Shown: positions 27,111 through 36,053, counted from the first letter of the stretch. The stretch: 64,000 nt of DNA from Polyangium mundeleinium (GCF_028369105.1 NZ_JAQNDO010000001.1:62001-126000), one strand, 5' to 3'. Numbers and translations: made by a program. Notes: a model not told the origin generated them from the sequence alone.

Positions 27111-29075
27111 ATGACGCAACACCGCCTTCCTTTTGCTGCGCTGATCGTCCTGGCCGCGGCGGGCTGCGGACAATCGAGCCCGAAGCCTGCGCGCGAGCCG
27201 GGAAAGGCCGGGGAGCCCACCGTCGCCCCTGCGGCGGCCCCGCGCCTGCGTGCGCTCGTGGCCGGGGAAAAGCATTTCTGCGCGCTGCGCGGCGACGGCC
27301 GGGTCCTCTGCTGGGGCCATAACGAGGATTTTCAGGCGGGCAACGTCGACGATCAGGCGATTGCCACGCCGCGGCTGGTCGAGGGGATCACGGGCGCGAC
27401 CCGGATTGCCGCGGGCGGCCGAGCGACGTGCGCCATCGTCGGCGATGGGTCTCTCACCTGCTGGGGCGAAGGGCGCTGGAAGACGCCGCGTGTGGTGCCA
27501 CTGCCTGGCAAAGCGCGCGATGTGGCGCTCGGAGGCGACACGATCGTCGTCGAGGTCGAGGCGGGCCCGGGAAACAGCACGCTGTTTGGCGGCACGCTGC
27601 GCCGAATCGACCAGCTCGTCCCGTTTCGCGATGGCCATCGGCCCCGCGCCATCAAAAGCATTTTCGTTTGTGGACAAACCCTCCCGGCCCCGGGGACGCC
27701 AGTTTGTCGGAGCAGCATCGAGACGATCCCCGCGCCCGCAGGCGCGACCGCGATCGACGACGACGGCTGCTTCCTCGGCCCGAAAGGGCGCGCGTGCCCC
27801 GTCGAGGAAAAGATCGGCCTCGACGATTTCAGCGATGCGCCCCCGGCGTGGCGACGGCATTTCGAGGCCCGGCCGCCGCTCTTCGCCGTGGCGCACTATT
27901 TGGGCAGTGAGGTAGGCTGTGGAGGTTTTCCCGACGGCCGGATCGAATGTCATGGAATCGGCGATCGAGGGCAGCTCGGCGATGGTCGCTTCGGCGAGCC
28001 CAGCAAGCCCGCGCCCGTCGCCGGCCTCGCCGACGTGGCGCAGGTCCGGCTGAGCGCCGACGTGGACAAGGACCATCCCATTGCCTGCGCGCGGACCCGC
28101 GGCGGCGCGGTCTCTTGCTGGGTCGTCGGAGAAACGGCGCCCATTGCGTTGCCGATCCAGGATGCCCTCGACATCACCGTAAACCTCGTGCGCGTGGTTG
28201 CGCTCCGGCGCGACGGGAGCGTCGTCGAGATCCCGCTCGACCTCCACGAGGGAAACAGGCTCGTCGCGGGCGCGCCGACGCCTCTCCAGGGCCCGCTGGC
28301 GAAACGTCGTTATGCGTCTCTCGTCGATTCCGCGGTCCCAGGCGCGATCACGCCGGAGGGCCAGCTCATCCAGACCCGCTGCCCGATTCGAGGCGATGCG
28401 TGCGTGTCCGCGTACGACGTGAAGTCGATCCGAGCGCGCGCGGCCGGATGGGACATGAACCGCTATTACGCGTGCCTCCTCGACGATAAGGGCGCCGTGC
28501 AATGCCGGGTGAATGACACCGACGTGGGGATCCTCGGCGACGGCCGGGTGGCGGCAAAGGGCGCGTTCGACGCGAAGACGAAGCGGTTCGTGATGGCCGA
28601 GGGCACGGCGGCGCTCCCGGATCCCGCAGTCCAGGTCGCCGCGGCGGTGGCGCACGTCTGCGCGCGCTTGCAGACGGGTGAATTGCGCTGCTGGGGGGAG
28701 GATCTGTATGGCGCCCTCGGCAATGGCGGCCCGCGCCTGCCCCAGGGCGCGGCCGAAAACGAGCCCGCGCGCGTGAGCGCGACGCCCGTGGCGCCGGTCG
28801 GCCTCGGGAAGGTCCTCGACGTCGTCGCGAGCAGGAGCGCGACCTGCGCGGTGGACGAAGGAAATTCCGTGTGGTGCTGGGGGCAAACGAGCGTGATCCC
28901 CGCGTCTTCGACCGGTCAGACGCCCGTGCGCCTCGACCTGCCGAAGGCCACGAGCGTGGCCATGTCCCACGCGGCGGTTTGTATCATCACGCAGAATGGC
29001 GAGGTCGTCTGCCAGCGCGGGCGTGCGCCGAGCGGCCCGAAAGAGCGGAAATCGTCGTTTCGCCTTCCGGAATGA
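27111..29075 (+). CDS. RCC1-repeat lipoprotein
   Basis: A 654-residue protein. ATG 27111 gives a lipoprotein signal MTQHRLPFAALIVLAAAGCG with the Cys at 19; a GTG six codons earlier is less likely. The mature part has repeats of the RCC1/alpha-tubulin-suppressor type: HFCALRGDGRVLCWGHNEDF, TCAIVGDGSLTCWGEG, GVVSC-type strands, VCARLQTGELRCWGEDLYG and TCAVDEGNSVWCWGQ. The paired Cys in each blade (C-x8-11-CWG) probably form disulfides in a seven-bladed extracytoplasmic propeller. Such proteins are greatly expanded in myxobacteria; ligands are unknown. Ends at a hairpin shared with a convergent operon. Confidence 0.85.
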   Translation: MTQHRLPFAALIVLAAAGCGQSSPKPAREPGKAGEPTVAPAAAPRLRALVAGEKHFCALRGDGRVLCWGHNEDFQAGNVDDQAIATPRLVEGITGATRIAAGGRATCAIVGDGSLTCWGEGRWKTPRVVPLPGKARDVALGGDTIVVEVEAGPGNSTLFGGTLRRIDQLVPFRDGHRPRAIKSIFVCGQTLPAPGTPVCRSSIETIPAPAGATAIDDDGCFLGPKGRACPVEEKIGLDDFSDAPPAWRRHFEARPPLFAVAHYLGSEVGCGGFPDGRIECHGIGDRGQLGDGRFGEPSKPAPVAGLADVAQVRLSADVDKDHPIACARTRGGAVSCWVVGETAPIALPIQDALDITVNLVRVVALRRDGSVVEIPLDLHEGNRLVAGAPTPLQGPLAKRRYASLVDSAVPGAITPEGQLIQTRCPIRGDACVSAYDVKSIRARAAGWDMNRYYACLLDDKGAVQCRVNDTDVGILGDGRVAAKGAFDAKTKRFVMAEGTAALPDPAVQVAAAVAHVCARLQTGELRCWGEDLYGALGNGGPRLPQGAAENEPARVSATPVAPVGLGKVLDVVASRSATCAVDEGNSVWCWGQTSVIPASSTGQTPVRLDLPKATSVAMSHAAVCIITQNGEVVCQRGRAPSGPKERKSSFRLPE

Positions 29076-29093
29076 GCTGCGCGATCGGGGAGA

Positions 29094-29123
29094 GGGGGCT
29101 TTCGGGTTGTCCCGAAAACCCCC
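29094..29123. terminator. Bidirectional hairpin between convergent genes
   Basis: GGGGGCTTTCGGG pairs with CCCGAAAACCCCC around a TTGT loop, a 13-bp stem with one C/A mismatch. It lies in the 57-bp gap between the stops of the RCC1 lipoprotein gene and the leftward Tat-substrate gene. Position and strength fit a terminator for both. Confidence 0.7.
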
Positions 29124-29132
29124 CCACCGTCC

Positions 29133-30515
29133 TCAGACCGGGTTCTCGTTCACGATGCCCTTGATGCTCGGACCGGTGTAGAAGTCCTGCACCCGGCGCA
29201 TGTCGCCCTTGGCCACTGCGAAGGCCACGGCTGCGCCCGCCGCCGCGCTCGTCGCATTGCTCTGCTGGCCCGGCACGTTCTCGCCCGTCGTGGGGTCGAA
29301 GCCGTCCGTGCTGCCGTCGGCCCGCACGCCGCCGAACCAGCCCGTTTTCGTGAAGCCATTGCCCATGACGTAGAGCCAGTTCGAATTGTTCGGCGTCCCG
29401 TCGGGCCAGCCCCCGCGGTCGCGCGGGTTCTTCGGCGTGTCGCCGTGCACCGTCATGACGATGTTGTCGGCGAGGTTGCGCGCCGTGCAGACCGGGTCGG
29501 GGATGGCGGCGAGGTCGTTCATGAACTCGTCGAACATCCTGCCGAGCTGAGCGACCGTGTTGCGCAGGTTGTTCATGTCATTGAACGCCCCGTGCGGGTC
29601 GTCGCGCATGGCCGGCATCATCACGCTTTGCGTCAGGCCGAGCTTGAACGCGCGCGCCGTCGTGATGAAGGCGCGGCCAATCTCGGCGAGGCGGTTCGGC
29701 GTGCCCTGCCCGATGTTGTAGCGGGTGAGGTCGTCGGCCGACGGCGCGAGCTGCGCGGAGAGGTTTTTCCCGAGGAAGTTCGCGCTCGTCTTGCCCACGC
29801 GGAGCTGCCGCGACCACGTCGGGCGGCCGGCGGCCGCATTGAGGCCGACGAACGCCTTGTAATAGGCCTCGAAGAGCGCCGCGTCCTCCTCGACGGCGAG
29901 CGTCACGCGCGACGCCGCGCTGTCGAAGAGATCGACCATGCCGCCCGCGTTGTTCACCGTAGCGACCTGCGGCGCGCCCGGGGCGGCGCCGAAGTTCAGC
30001 GGGTTGATCGCGATGACCGGCAGGAGCGACGGGGTTTGTCGCTGAATGGAGGCGGCCGTGGCGAGCATGCTGACGCCATTGCCGAGCGTCGCGGCGGAGC
30101 CGGGCGTCGGCGTGTGCGTCTGGTTCGTCCCGGCCATGAACGCCGAGATGCGCTTGCGCTTGTCGAGGTTCCTCCAGGGGGATTCGGGCGCGTAGACAAA
30201 CGGTTTGTCCGTGTCCTTCGCGTCTTCCGTCTGGCCGAACGCGTGGAACGCGAAGTTGTCGTTGTTCGCCTTGGCGATCTGCGTGTGGGGCCAGAGGAGC
30301 TGGAACCACGCGAATCCGCCGTCGCCGGCCACGAGGTGCACCGAGCGGTTCGTCGCGGCGCACGCGTCGTCGGCCATGGCCGTGCCGGCCGAGTCCGCGA
30401 TGACGTCGAGCACCTTCGCGCGATCGAGCGCGAGGACGGCGCCCATTGCGGTGGTCCAGCGCAGGAAGTTGCGCCTGGCATTGCCTTGGAGGCTCTTGAG
30501 CTTGTCGTCGACCAT
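29133..30515 (-). CDS. Tat-exported protein, DUF1501/DUF1552-like
   Basis: A 460-residue protein. ATG 30515 is chosen so that the twin-arginine signal NARRNFLRWTTAMGAVLAL sits at residues 12-30; the frame continues upstream but overlaps the previous gene. The mature protein has HLVAGDGGFAWFQLLWPH, ISAFMAGTNQTHTPTPGSA and, late, NIVMTVHGDTPKNPRDRGGW and LYVMGNGFTKTGWFGG. These resemble the DUF1501/DUF1552 secreted sulfatase-like proteins found next to PSD1-type cytochromes in planctomycetes and myxobacteria, but the match is loose. Last gene of a four-gene leftward operon (11-bp gap upstream). Confidence 0.65.
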   Translation of the reverse strand: MVDDKLKSLQGNARRNFLRWTTAMGAVLALDRAKVLDVIADSAGTAMADDACAATNRSVHLVAGDGGFAWFQLLWPHTQIAKANNDNFAFHAFGQTEDAKDTDKPFVYAPESPWRNLDKRKRISAFMAGTNQTHTPTPGSAATLGNGVSMLATAASIQRQTPSLLPVIAINPLNFGAAPGAPQVATVNNAGGMVDLFDSAASRVTLAVEEDAALFEAYYKAFVGLNAAAGRPTWSRQLRVGKTSANFLGKNLSAQLAPSADDLTRYNIGQGTPNRLAEIGRAFITTARAFKLGLTQSVMMPAMRDDPHGAFNDMNNLRNTVAQLGRMFDEFMNDLAAIPDPVCTARNLADNIVMTVHGDTPKNPRDRGGWPDGTPNNSNWLYVMGNGFTKTGWFGGVRADGSTDGFDPTTGENVPGQQSNATSAAAGAAVAFAVAKGDMRRVQDFYTGPSIKGIVNENPV

Positions 30516-30526
30516 GGTCTCCTCCG

Positions 30527-31273
30527 TCACTCGCACGAATGGGCTGCGGCCATCATCGTACCGACCGCAATTCGCTTGCCTTTTTCCACATCGGAGGCGC
30601 TCGTCACGACCTTGTTGCAGATCGCGACGTGCGAGTCGGTCGCGGGGCGACCCGTGATGCAGGCGATGGCGTCCCGGTTGCACTGGTTGTTCGCGTCGAA
30701 CATCTCGGTCCCGACGCCGCCGACCTTGCATTGGTCGACGTTCGGCAGGTTCGCGATGATCTCGGGCGCCGCTTGCACGAAGATGTCGAAGAGCTTTGCC
30801 GCGCCAGCCGCGCTCCACACGACCGCCTCGCCGACGCGGGCGTCGTAGCTCGCCGCGCCGAGCGCGCCGCCGCCGCCCTTGAAGAGCTGGCCCGCGGTGG
30901 GCACCTGCGCCGTCGCGTCGATGTTCACGCCGAGCGAGACGAGCAGGTTCTGGAGCGCCGCGTTTTGCACCTTCTGGCACGAATGAAGGCGCGTGCGCAC
31001 CTCCGGCGGGCCCTCTTCCTGGCGCTGCGCGAGGACCTCGAACGGATCCTTGAACACGCCCTCGCCGAGGTCGCCCATGTGGCTGTGCGTGTTGTCCTCG
31101 TCGCCCGCGAAGACGCCGGGCTGGTTTTCGAAGTCCGTCGTCGGATCGTCGATGACGGGGGACGGCCGCGAGAGGTTTCCGGACGGAGGCTCCTGCACGC
31201 AGGCCGTCGCGAAGAGGCCTGCGGCGAGAGCAATCGGCGCGCCGCGGAGGAACATCGAGATGATGCGATTCAT
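30527..31273 (-). CDS. Lipoprotein of the secreted heme/Tat operon
   Basis: A 248-residue lipoprotein. ATG 31273 follows GGAGAGAG and gives the signal MNRIISMFLRGAPIALAAGL ending FATAC (Cys about 25). The mature part has an acidic stretch with FAGDEDNTHSHMGDLGEG, then LHSCQKVQNAALQNLLVSLG, and several cysteines (DQCKVGG, NQCNRDAIACIT, AICNKVV) likely in disulfides. No CxxCH. No recognised family. It is third in a leftward operon between a CxxCH protein (28 bp upstream) and the Tat substrate (11 bp downstream), so it is probably an extracytoplasmic partner of both. Confidence 0.65.
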   Translation of the reverse strand: MNRIISMFLRGAPIALAAGLFATACVQEPPSGNLSRPSPVIDDPTTDFENQPGVFAGDEDNTHSHMGDLGEGVFKDPFEVLAQRQEEGPPEVRTRLHSCQKVQNAALQNLLVSLGVNIDATAQVPTAGQLFKGGGGALGAASYDARVGEAVVWSAAGAAKLFDIFVQAAPEIIANLPNVDQCKVGGVGTEMFDANNQCNRDAIACITGRPATDSHVAICNKVVTSASDVEKGKRIAVGTMMAAAHSCE

Positions 31274-31301
31274 GGTCTCTCTCCTTTCTTTCCGCATGCG
31301 C

Positions 31302-32510
31302 CTAGAACTTGGTGAAGTCCTCGCTGAGCAGGATCGTGCGCAGCGTCTTCTTCAGGTTCATGCCATTCGCGAGGAACTCATCGACATAGGGTTTGAGGAC
31401 CTGGGGCGGTACCGTCGCGAGGTCCGAGACGATGTCTTCCTTCGACATCGCGAAGTTGTACATGCGCGCGACGGCGCAATCGTGGACGTCCGTGTCCGCG
31501 GCCATGGCCTGGCCGAGCGCGGGCAGGTCCGCGACGGGCTCGCCGAAGCGCCAGGACGTGGTCTCACCATTGCGGAGCCAATGGGAGATGACCGTCTTCT
31601 GCGGATCGGGCACGGTCGGCGTCTCGACCTGGCTGTCGTTCATCCATTGCCCGTTCATGTTGAAGTTCGCGAAGAGCGGTGCGATGTGGTTCATCGTCAC
31701 GTGGCAATTCGCGCAGACGACCGACGACGTGTCCTGGAAATTGATCGGGGCCGTCCCCACCGATTCGAAGGCCCAGGGGCCGGTGTAATCGGCGCCGTTG
31801 ATCTGCCTCGGCTCCGCCGCGTATTCGGCCGGGAACTTCGTGCAGACGAAGACCTCCTGCACCCAGCGCACGCGCCGGAACGCCATGTTGCCGTAGAACT
31901 GCATCATGACGCCGGGATTCGTGAGCACGCCGGCGTGCGCGGGGACGTTATTGTTGCAATCGCCGTCGTTGAACGTGTTCGTCGCGCCGTCGTACGTCGG
32001 GCAGGTGTTCGTGTTGGCCGTGAAGAGGTCGGTGTACGGCTTCTCCTCGATCATCACGCGCGTCGCGAACACCGGCGCGGTGTCGCGGCTCGGCTTGTTG
32101 TCCTGCGCGCCGCCGCCCTGGCGCATCGTATCGCGCCACCATTTGATCATGCGCGACGTGAAACGCTGATCGGCGAGCAGCGCGTCGATCTCGGCCTCGT
32201 ACGCGGCGCGCTGGTCCGTCGCGGTCTCGACGTTCTTGATCTGCTGGAGCGTCGGGAGGTTTCGCACGAGCTTGAGCGACGCCGTGCGCAGGGCCTCCGT
32301 GTAGCTCGTGACCCGATCGTCGAGCACGGTCTTGTCCGGGATCGGGGGCGCCTCGGGGTCGCCGCTCGTCGTCGGGTTGCCGCTGGTGGTGTTGTCGGGT
32401 TCGCCGGTTGAATTGCCTCCCGACGGCGGCTCGAGGCTACTAGGCCCCGAGCTCGAGCACGCGCCCGCCGCGAGCGCGGCGAGCAAGGTGAGCATTCTGG
32501 TCCGCTTCAT
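31302..32510 (-). CDS. CxxCH lipoprotein (DUF1588/DUF1585-like)
   Basis: A 402-residue lipoprotein with signal MKRTRMLTLLAALAAGACSS (Cys 18), a Ser/Gly/Pro-rich linker to about residue 60, then a helical body. One heme-c type motif, VVCANCHVTMNHIAPLF, lies near residue 262. The sequence LLADQRFTSRMIKWW and the C-terminal LKKTLRTILLSEDF strongly recall the DUF1592-DUF1588-DUF1585 proteins of planctomycetes, in which the last block is SYRLRDLLRALVTSDAF-like. It may be a mono-heme cytochrome of unknown redox partner. Second gene of the operon; 22-bp gap upstream. Confidence 0.7.
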   Translation of the reverse strand: MKRTRMLTLLAALAAGACSSSGPSSLEPPSGGNSTGEPDNTTSGNPTTSGDPEAPPIPDKTVLDDRVTSYTEALRTASLKLVRNLPTLQQIKNVETATDQRAAYEAEIDALLADQRFTSRMIKWWRDTMRQGGGAQDNKPSRDTAPVFATRVMIEEKPYTDLFTANTNTCPTYDGATNTFNDGDCNNNVPAHAGVLTNPGVMMQFYGNMAFRRVRWVQEVFVCTKFPAEYAAEPRQINGADYTGPWAFESVGTAPINFQDTSSVVCANCHVTMNHIAPLFANFNMNGQWMNDSQVETPTVPDPQKTVISHWLRNGETTSWRFGEPVADLPALGQAMAADTDVHDCAVARMYNFAMSKEDIVSDLATVPPQVLKPYVDEFLANGMNLKKTLRTILLSEDFTKF

Positions 32511-32532
32511 GGGCCCCTACCTTTCGTCCTCT

Positions 32533-33732
32533 TCATTTCTCCGCCGCGATCCAGATGGATACGCTGTCGCGGAAGTTGTTGAACGCGCCGCTCTGTCCGG
32601 CGAACTTGAACGGATGCGCGGCATTCCCGCCGGGATTCGTGGTGATGAAGAGCTGGCTCGCGGGGGGATCGTTCGGATTGACGCGATTTTTGATCTGCCC
32701 GCACGCCTTCGTCGAGTCGCTCTGGAGCGACGTCATGTCGACCGCCGCGACGGCCTGACCATTGGCACCCCCGTGGCAACTAAGACAAGTCTGAAGCTGC
32801 TGCCGCGCATTGGCCTCGAACGAGGGGACGTTCTTGCAGCCGCCCGTGGGTCCGCCGTCCCCCGCGTCCGGCGACGCCGGCTCGTATTTCTCGATGAGCT
32901 CGAACGCGAGCGAGAGCTTCGCGTCCTTCGACCAGTTCACGAGGATGAGCGTGCCGGGCCCGAGCGGGCCAGATTCGCCGACCTGGTAAATCGTGTCCAC
33001 GTTCGAGAAGCTGTCGACCGGATCCGGATTCGGAGTCTTGCCGAGCGGGTGCACGACCCAGAGCGGGTGGACGACCTTCAAGCCCGTCTTCGAGGTCGGG
33101 TGCAGCTCGATGTTGGAGAGCTCGAGCGTCGTCTCGGCGAGCACGTCTGCCTGGAACGTGACGGCCATGCCCTCGAATTCGGCCCCGAGCGCGCCGAGGT
33201 AAATCGCATTGAAGCCCATGATGGGCACGAACGGATCGATGTGCGGGCCGGCCTGCGGCGGCGGCTCCGAGAAGTTCTTCGCCTCCTGCGCGAGCCACGC
33301 CTTGACCTTCGGCAAGAGCGTCTCCTTCAGCGCCGGCGAATCGAGGTTCGTCCCGCTATGCCCCTTGCCCGTCATTGCATACGTGAGCAAGAGGCTGTGC
33401 GTGGGGTCCGTCGAGACAATCCCGGGCCAGCTCGCGAACGATTGATAACGATCCGGCCCCGCGAGGAAGGGCGTGTCGGCGAGTCCCGCGACGTCGTGGC
33501 AAAGGCCACACGCGCTCATCAGGTCGGCCTGCATGGACTCGAAAAGGTCCCGCCCGCTGACGACGGGGAGCCCGCCGCTGTCGCTGGGGCCACCGTCCTC
33601 CGCGCCGCCGCCCGTCGGTCCGGGCGCGAGGCCCGAGGGAGCCTCGACGCAGCCTGCGGCCGCGGAAGCCGCGACCGCGAGCGCCCCAAGGCCGATGGCA
33701 ATCGCTCGAAAGTATTGCTGTTTTGGTTTCAT
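32533..33732 (-). CDS. Lipoprotein with two CxxCH heme-binding motifs
   Basis: A 399-residue lipoprotein, first gene of the operon. The signal (MKPKQQYFRAIAIGLGALAV, then AAGC) has its Cys near residue 28; an ATG six codons earlier is possible since neither has a clear ribosome site. After a Gly/Asp-rich linker, ACGLCHDVAGL (near residue 74) and TCLSCHGGANGQ (near 318) are two heme-c motifs. Between them is a beta-rich region beginning VPIMGFNAIYLGALG, similar to an auracyanin/monooxygenase-like copper fold only in general shape. Methionines after each motif could be axial ligands. Likely a periplasmic or surface di-heme electron carrier. Confidence 0.7.
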   Translation of the reverse strand: MKPKQQYFRAIAIGLGALAVAASAAAGCVEAPSGLAPGPTGGGAEDGGPSDSGGLPVVSGRDLFESMQADLMSACGLCHDVAGLADTPFLAGPDRYQSFASWPGIVSTDPTHSLLLTYAMTGKGHSGTNLDSPALKETLLPKVKAWLAQEAKNFSEPPPQAGPHIDPFVPIMGFNAIYLGALGAEFEGMAVTFQADVLAETTLELSNIELHPTSKTGLKVVHPLWVVHPLGKTPNPDPVDSFSNVDTIYQVGESGPLGPGTLILVNWSKDAKLSLAFELIEKYEPASPDAGDGGPTGGCKNVPSFEANARQQLQTCLSCHGGANGQAVAAVDMTSLQSDSTKACGQIKNRVNPNDPPASQLFITTNPGGNAAHPFKFAGQSGAFNNFRDSVSIWIAAEK

Positions 33733-33999
33733 CGTCGCAAGGATGCCCATGGGTCGAGAATGGCCGAGTCGCCGAGCGGCGAGAAGCCCCAAACGCTCTT
33801 GCACGCCCTGCGCCATCCGCTCTGCCTGTGTGTTTGCACCCGAGCCGTACGAACGAGGCCCGGAAGACGCCCTCGCTGCGAGGGGGTGGATGACAGATGC
33901 CCCAGGGTGGATCTGCGTTGAACCAGGTCGAGGGGACCAACCGGCGGCGATCTTTGGATCGCACAAAACTGGTCCCGATCGGCCTGGCGGATGTACCCG
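33733..33999. other. Divergent intergenic region, 267 bp
   Basis: Separates the heme/Tat operon from the next lipoprotein gene and must hold both promoters. GGTCGAGGGGACCAACC (about 33928) and ACTGGTCCCGATC (about 33969) contain related GGACC/GGTCC blocks on opposite strands that could pair or bind a dimeric regulator. No clear -35/-10 pair or sigma-54 box was found. Confidence 0.35.
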
Positions 34000-34752
34000 A
34001 TGCGCATGAATCGGATCCTGCTCCCCGCCCTCGTATCGCTCCTCGCCATGGGCTGCGGCAAAGCCGCGGTCCGCACGCAAGCGCTCGCCCCGGAAAAGCC
34101 CGCGCCGGTCGTCACCGCGCAAAAAGAAACGGTCGCGAAGGCCGAGCCTGAGGCCGTCGAGGAGCAGGCGCCCGTGAAGGGTCGTCGCGAGGTCGGCGAT
34201 TACGTGGTCTATCGATTCTCGGGCAGCTTCCAGAAGGCGCCCGTGACGCTCACCGAGCGCGTCGTGGGCCGCGACAAGAATTCGCTCGTGATCGACTTCA
34301 TCCTGGAAGAAGGCAAGGCGACGAGCGAGCTCCGCGTGCGCCTGAGCGACGCGCCCGACACGCGCGGCGAGGTGCTCTCGGTGCAGCGCATCGAAAAAGG
34401 CAAGCTCGTCCCGGCCGGCGCCGACGAATACGAGGCGCTGATGGGCAAGACGATGGTCGTCGCCGACGAGAACGAGGAAGCCCTCGGCTCGGAGCACGTG
34501 GTCGCCGTGATGGGCAACGATCTGCTGCCCGCGAAGCGCACGAGCTTCCGCGTGAAGATCGGCGAAAAGAAGGCCACGCTCACCACGGTCGTCAGCGACA
34601 AATTCCCCTGGGGCGACCTCTCCGGCGAGATCGCGGCCGAGGACGGCTCGGTCATTTATCGCGCCGAGGTCTTGAACGTCGGCCACGTGGTCGAGACGAA
34701 GAAGGGCTCGGAGCCCCAGGTCGCCCGCAGCGATTACGAAGATTTCGAATGA
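34000..34752 (+). CDS. Lipoprotein of unknown function
   Basis: A 250-residue protein; ATG 34000 is 9 bases after GGCGG, and ATG 34006 is a close alternative. The signal MRMNRILLPALVSLLAMGCG has its lipobox Cys at 19. A Lys/Glu/Ala/Val-rich spacer (residues 25-65) leads to a compact domain that alternates beta strands: VGDYVVYRFSGSFQKAPVTL, SLVIDFILEEGK, RTSFRVKIGEKKATLTTVV and the C-terminal VIYRAEVLNVGHVV. It resembles the many myxobacterial one-domain lipoproteins; no named family. A hairpin follows the stop. Confidence 0.7.
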   Translation: MRMNRILLPALVSLLAMGCGKAAVRTQALAPEKPAPVVTAQKETVAKAEPEAVEEQAPVKGRREVGDYVVYRFSGSFQKAPVTLTERVVGRDKNSLVIDFILEEGKATSELRVRLSDAPDTRGEVLSVQRIEKGKLVPAGADEYEALMGKTMVVADENEEALGSEHVVAVMGNDLLPAKRTSFRVKIGEKKATLTTVVSDKFPWGDLSGEIAAEDGSVIYRAEVLNVGHVVETKKGSEPQVARSDYEDFE

Positions 34753-34757
34753 TTCGA

Positions 34758-34789
34758 GGGGCCGCGCCCGGCGTTACGGGCGGCCCTTT
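34758..34789 (+). terminator. Imperfect GC hairpin with TTT tail
   Basis: GGGCC/GGCCC (34759-34763 and 34782-34786) and GCCCG/CGGGC (34766-34770 and 34777-34781) form two stacked 5-bp stems with a 2-base bulge and a 6-base loop, followed by TTTC. It lies just after the lipoprotein stop and overlaps the end of convergent hemD. Confidence 0.45.
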
Positions 34790-35631
34790 CGCGCGAGGAT
34801 CTCGTCGGCGCGATTCGCCGCCTCCTTGACGAGGTGGCCCATCTTGGAATGCTCCGGCTCGACGTCGGGGCAAAGTCCCTCCTGCCGGAGCGCCTCCGAG
34901 CAGACAGGGCCGATCGATCCAAGAAGGCCGCGCCCGAGCGCTTCCCGAACAGGGACGTCGATCCCCTCCTCGGCCGCGACGAGCAGCGCATGCTCGACCT
35001 GCGCGCGGCTCGTGAAGAGGGCGATCGGGATTTCGCCGGTCGCGAGCCTCCGAAGTGCGCTGCGGAGCGGCGCCGTGTCCTCGGGCAAGGCGTAACGATA
35101 GACGGAGACGGGCAGGACCTCGGCGCCACGCGCGGCGAGGCCCTCGTGGAGCGCGGCGTTCGGAACGCCGTACTCCTGGACCGCGACGCGCTTCCCCACG
35201 AGCGGGCCTCGTGTGTCGAGCGCGGAAAGGACCTCCCGATGGCTGTTCGGCGCGGCGACCGTGACGAAACCGGGGACGCCGAGCTCACGAAGCGCGACGG
35301 CAGGCTTCGGTCCACGCGCGACGACGGTCGCACGGGCAAGCGCCGCGGCGAACGCGGAGCGATCGAGCACGGGTGCAACGGCCTCGGCGAGGCCGCGCGT
35401 GCCGACGCCGGTCATCAGGACGACGACGTCGATCGTGCCCGCGGCGAGGGCCTCGGCGAACACGACGGCGCCCTCGGGCTTGTCGAGACCGACCTCCCGG
35501 AGCGCAGGCGCGCGGACGGGCTCACCGCCGTGACGCTCGACGAGCGAGGCCATCTCGGGCGCGCGTCGGCTCTCGAAGGAGACGACCCGACGGCCGCCGA
35601 AGGAGGCAGGACCGGGAGACACGTGGGCCAT
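34774..35631 (-). CDS. hemD: Uroporphyrinogen-III synthase
   Basis: A 285-residue protein. HemD closes and inverts ring D of hydroxymethylbilane in tetrapyrrole synthesis. The two-domain alpha/beta pattern is clear: FGGRRVVSFESRRAPEMASL at the start, DVVVLMTGVGTRGLAEAV, ATVVARGPKPAVALRELG (the conserved GPKPAxAL block), KRVAVQEYGVPNAALHEGL, IALFTSRAQVEHAL and a final IGPVCSEALRQEG. ATG 35631 begins at the family N-terminus; the longer frame upstream would overlap the divergent gene's promoter. HemD sequence is poorly conserved, but these motifs in order make the call firm. Confidence 0.92.
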   Translation of the reverse strand: MAHVSPGPASFGGRRVVSFESRRAPEMASLVERHGGEPVRAPALREVGLDKPEGAVVFAEALAAGTIDVVVLMTGVGTRGLAEAVAPVLDRSAFAAALARATVVARGPKPAVALRELGVPGFVTVAAPNSHREVLSALDTRGPLVGKRVAVQEYGVPNAALHEGLAARGAEVLPVSVYRYALPEDTAPLRSALRRLATGEIPIALFTSRAQVEHALLVAAEEGIDVPVREALGRGLLGSIGPVCSEALRQEGLCPDVEPEHSKMGHLVKEAANRADEILARKGRP

Positions 35632-35714
35632 CGTGCGCCCACAGGTCCCGCGCCGCCAGCGCTTCGTCGAACGCCGAGTCTGCGCTAGACTGGGATCGAG
35701 CAAGGAAGGTGCGC

Positions 35715-35990
35715 ATGGACGAGAGCGCAGACGGGCTGCACGGAGCCGGCGGCGACGAGGAAGGTGCCGGGGAAGCGCTCGACACGAGGAAGGCAGAGGG
35801 GCCCGATCCGGTGATCGGCGCCGGCCTCGCGCTGTTCGGCATCTTCGTGATGGGTCTCGGGGGAGCGCGCGACCTGCACTACGTGTTCAACGCAGGGATG
35901 TTCCTCGCGGTCGGCGGGGCCGTGACGTTCGTCCTGTTCGTCGCCCTTACGGCGATGAAGCAACGAGCCGCGCGCAGCGCGAAGAGCTAG
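35715..35990 (+). CDS. Small two-helix membrane protein
   Basis: A 91-residue protein. ATG 35715 follows AAGGAAGG, a good ribosome site. An acidic, Gly-rich N-terminal tail of about 32 residues precedes two hydrophobic segments, GAGLALFGIFVMGLGGA and FLAVGGAVTFVLFVALTAM, and a basic C-terminus. The layout matches the unrelated small protein at 14310. No family recognised. Divergent from hemD with an 83-bp gap. Confidence 0.65.
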   Translation: MDESADGLHGAGGDEEGAGEALDTRKAEGPDPVIGAGLALFGIFVMGLGGARDLHYVFNAGMFLAVGGAVTFVLFVALTAMKQRAARSAKS

Positions 35991-36013
35991 CGGAACGACG
36001 CCTTCCTCCTCAA

Positions 36014-36037
36014 CCTCTCTCCCTCCCGGGAGAGGGG
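36014..36037. terminator. Hairpin between convergent genes
   Basis: CCTCTCTCCC and GGGAGAGGGG form a 10-bp stem (one T:G wobble) around a 4-base loop TCCC. It lies between the stop of the small membrane protein gene (35990) and the stop of the leftward TerB-like gene (36054), so it may serve both strands. No T-run follows. Confidence 0.5.
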
Positions 36038-36053
36038 AGACGAGCGCGAAGCG

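Noticed and set aside
33991-34005. Earlier start at 33991 for the lipoprotein gene.
   Set aside because: The GGCGG ribosome site would touch the start codon; ATG 34000 has correct spacing and still gives a full signal peptide.
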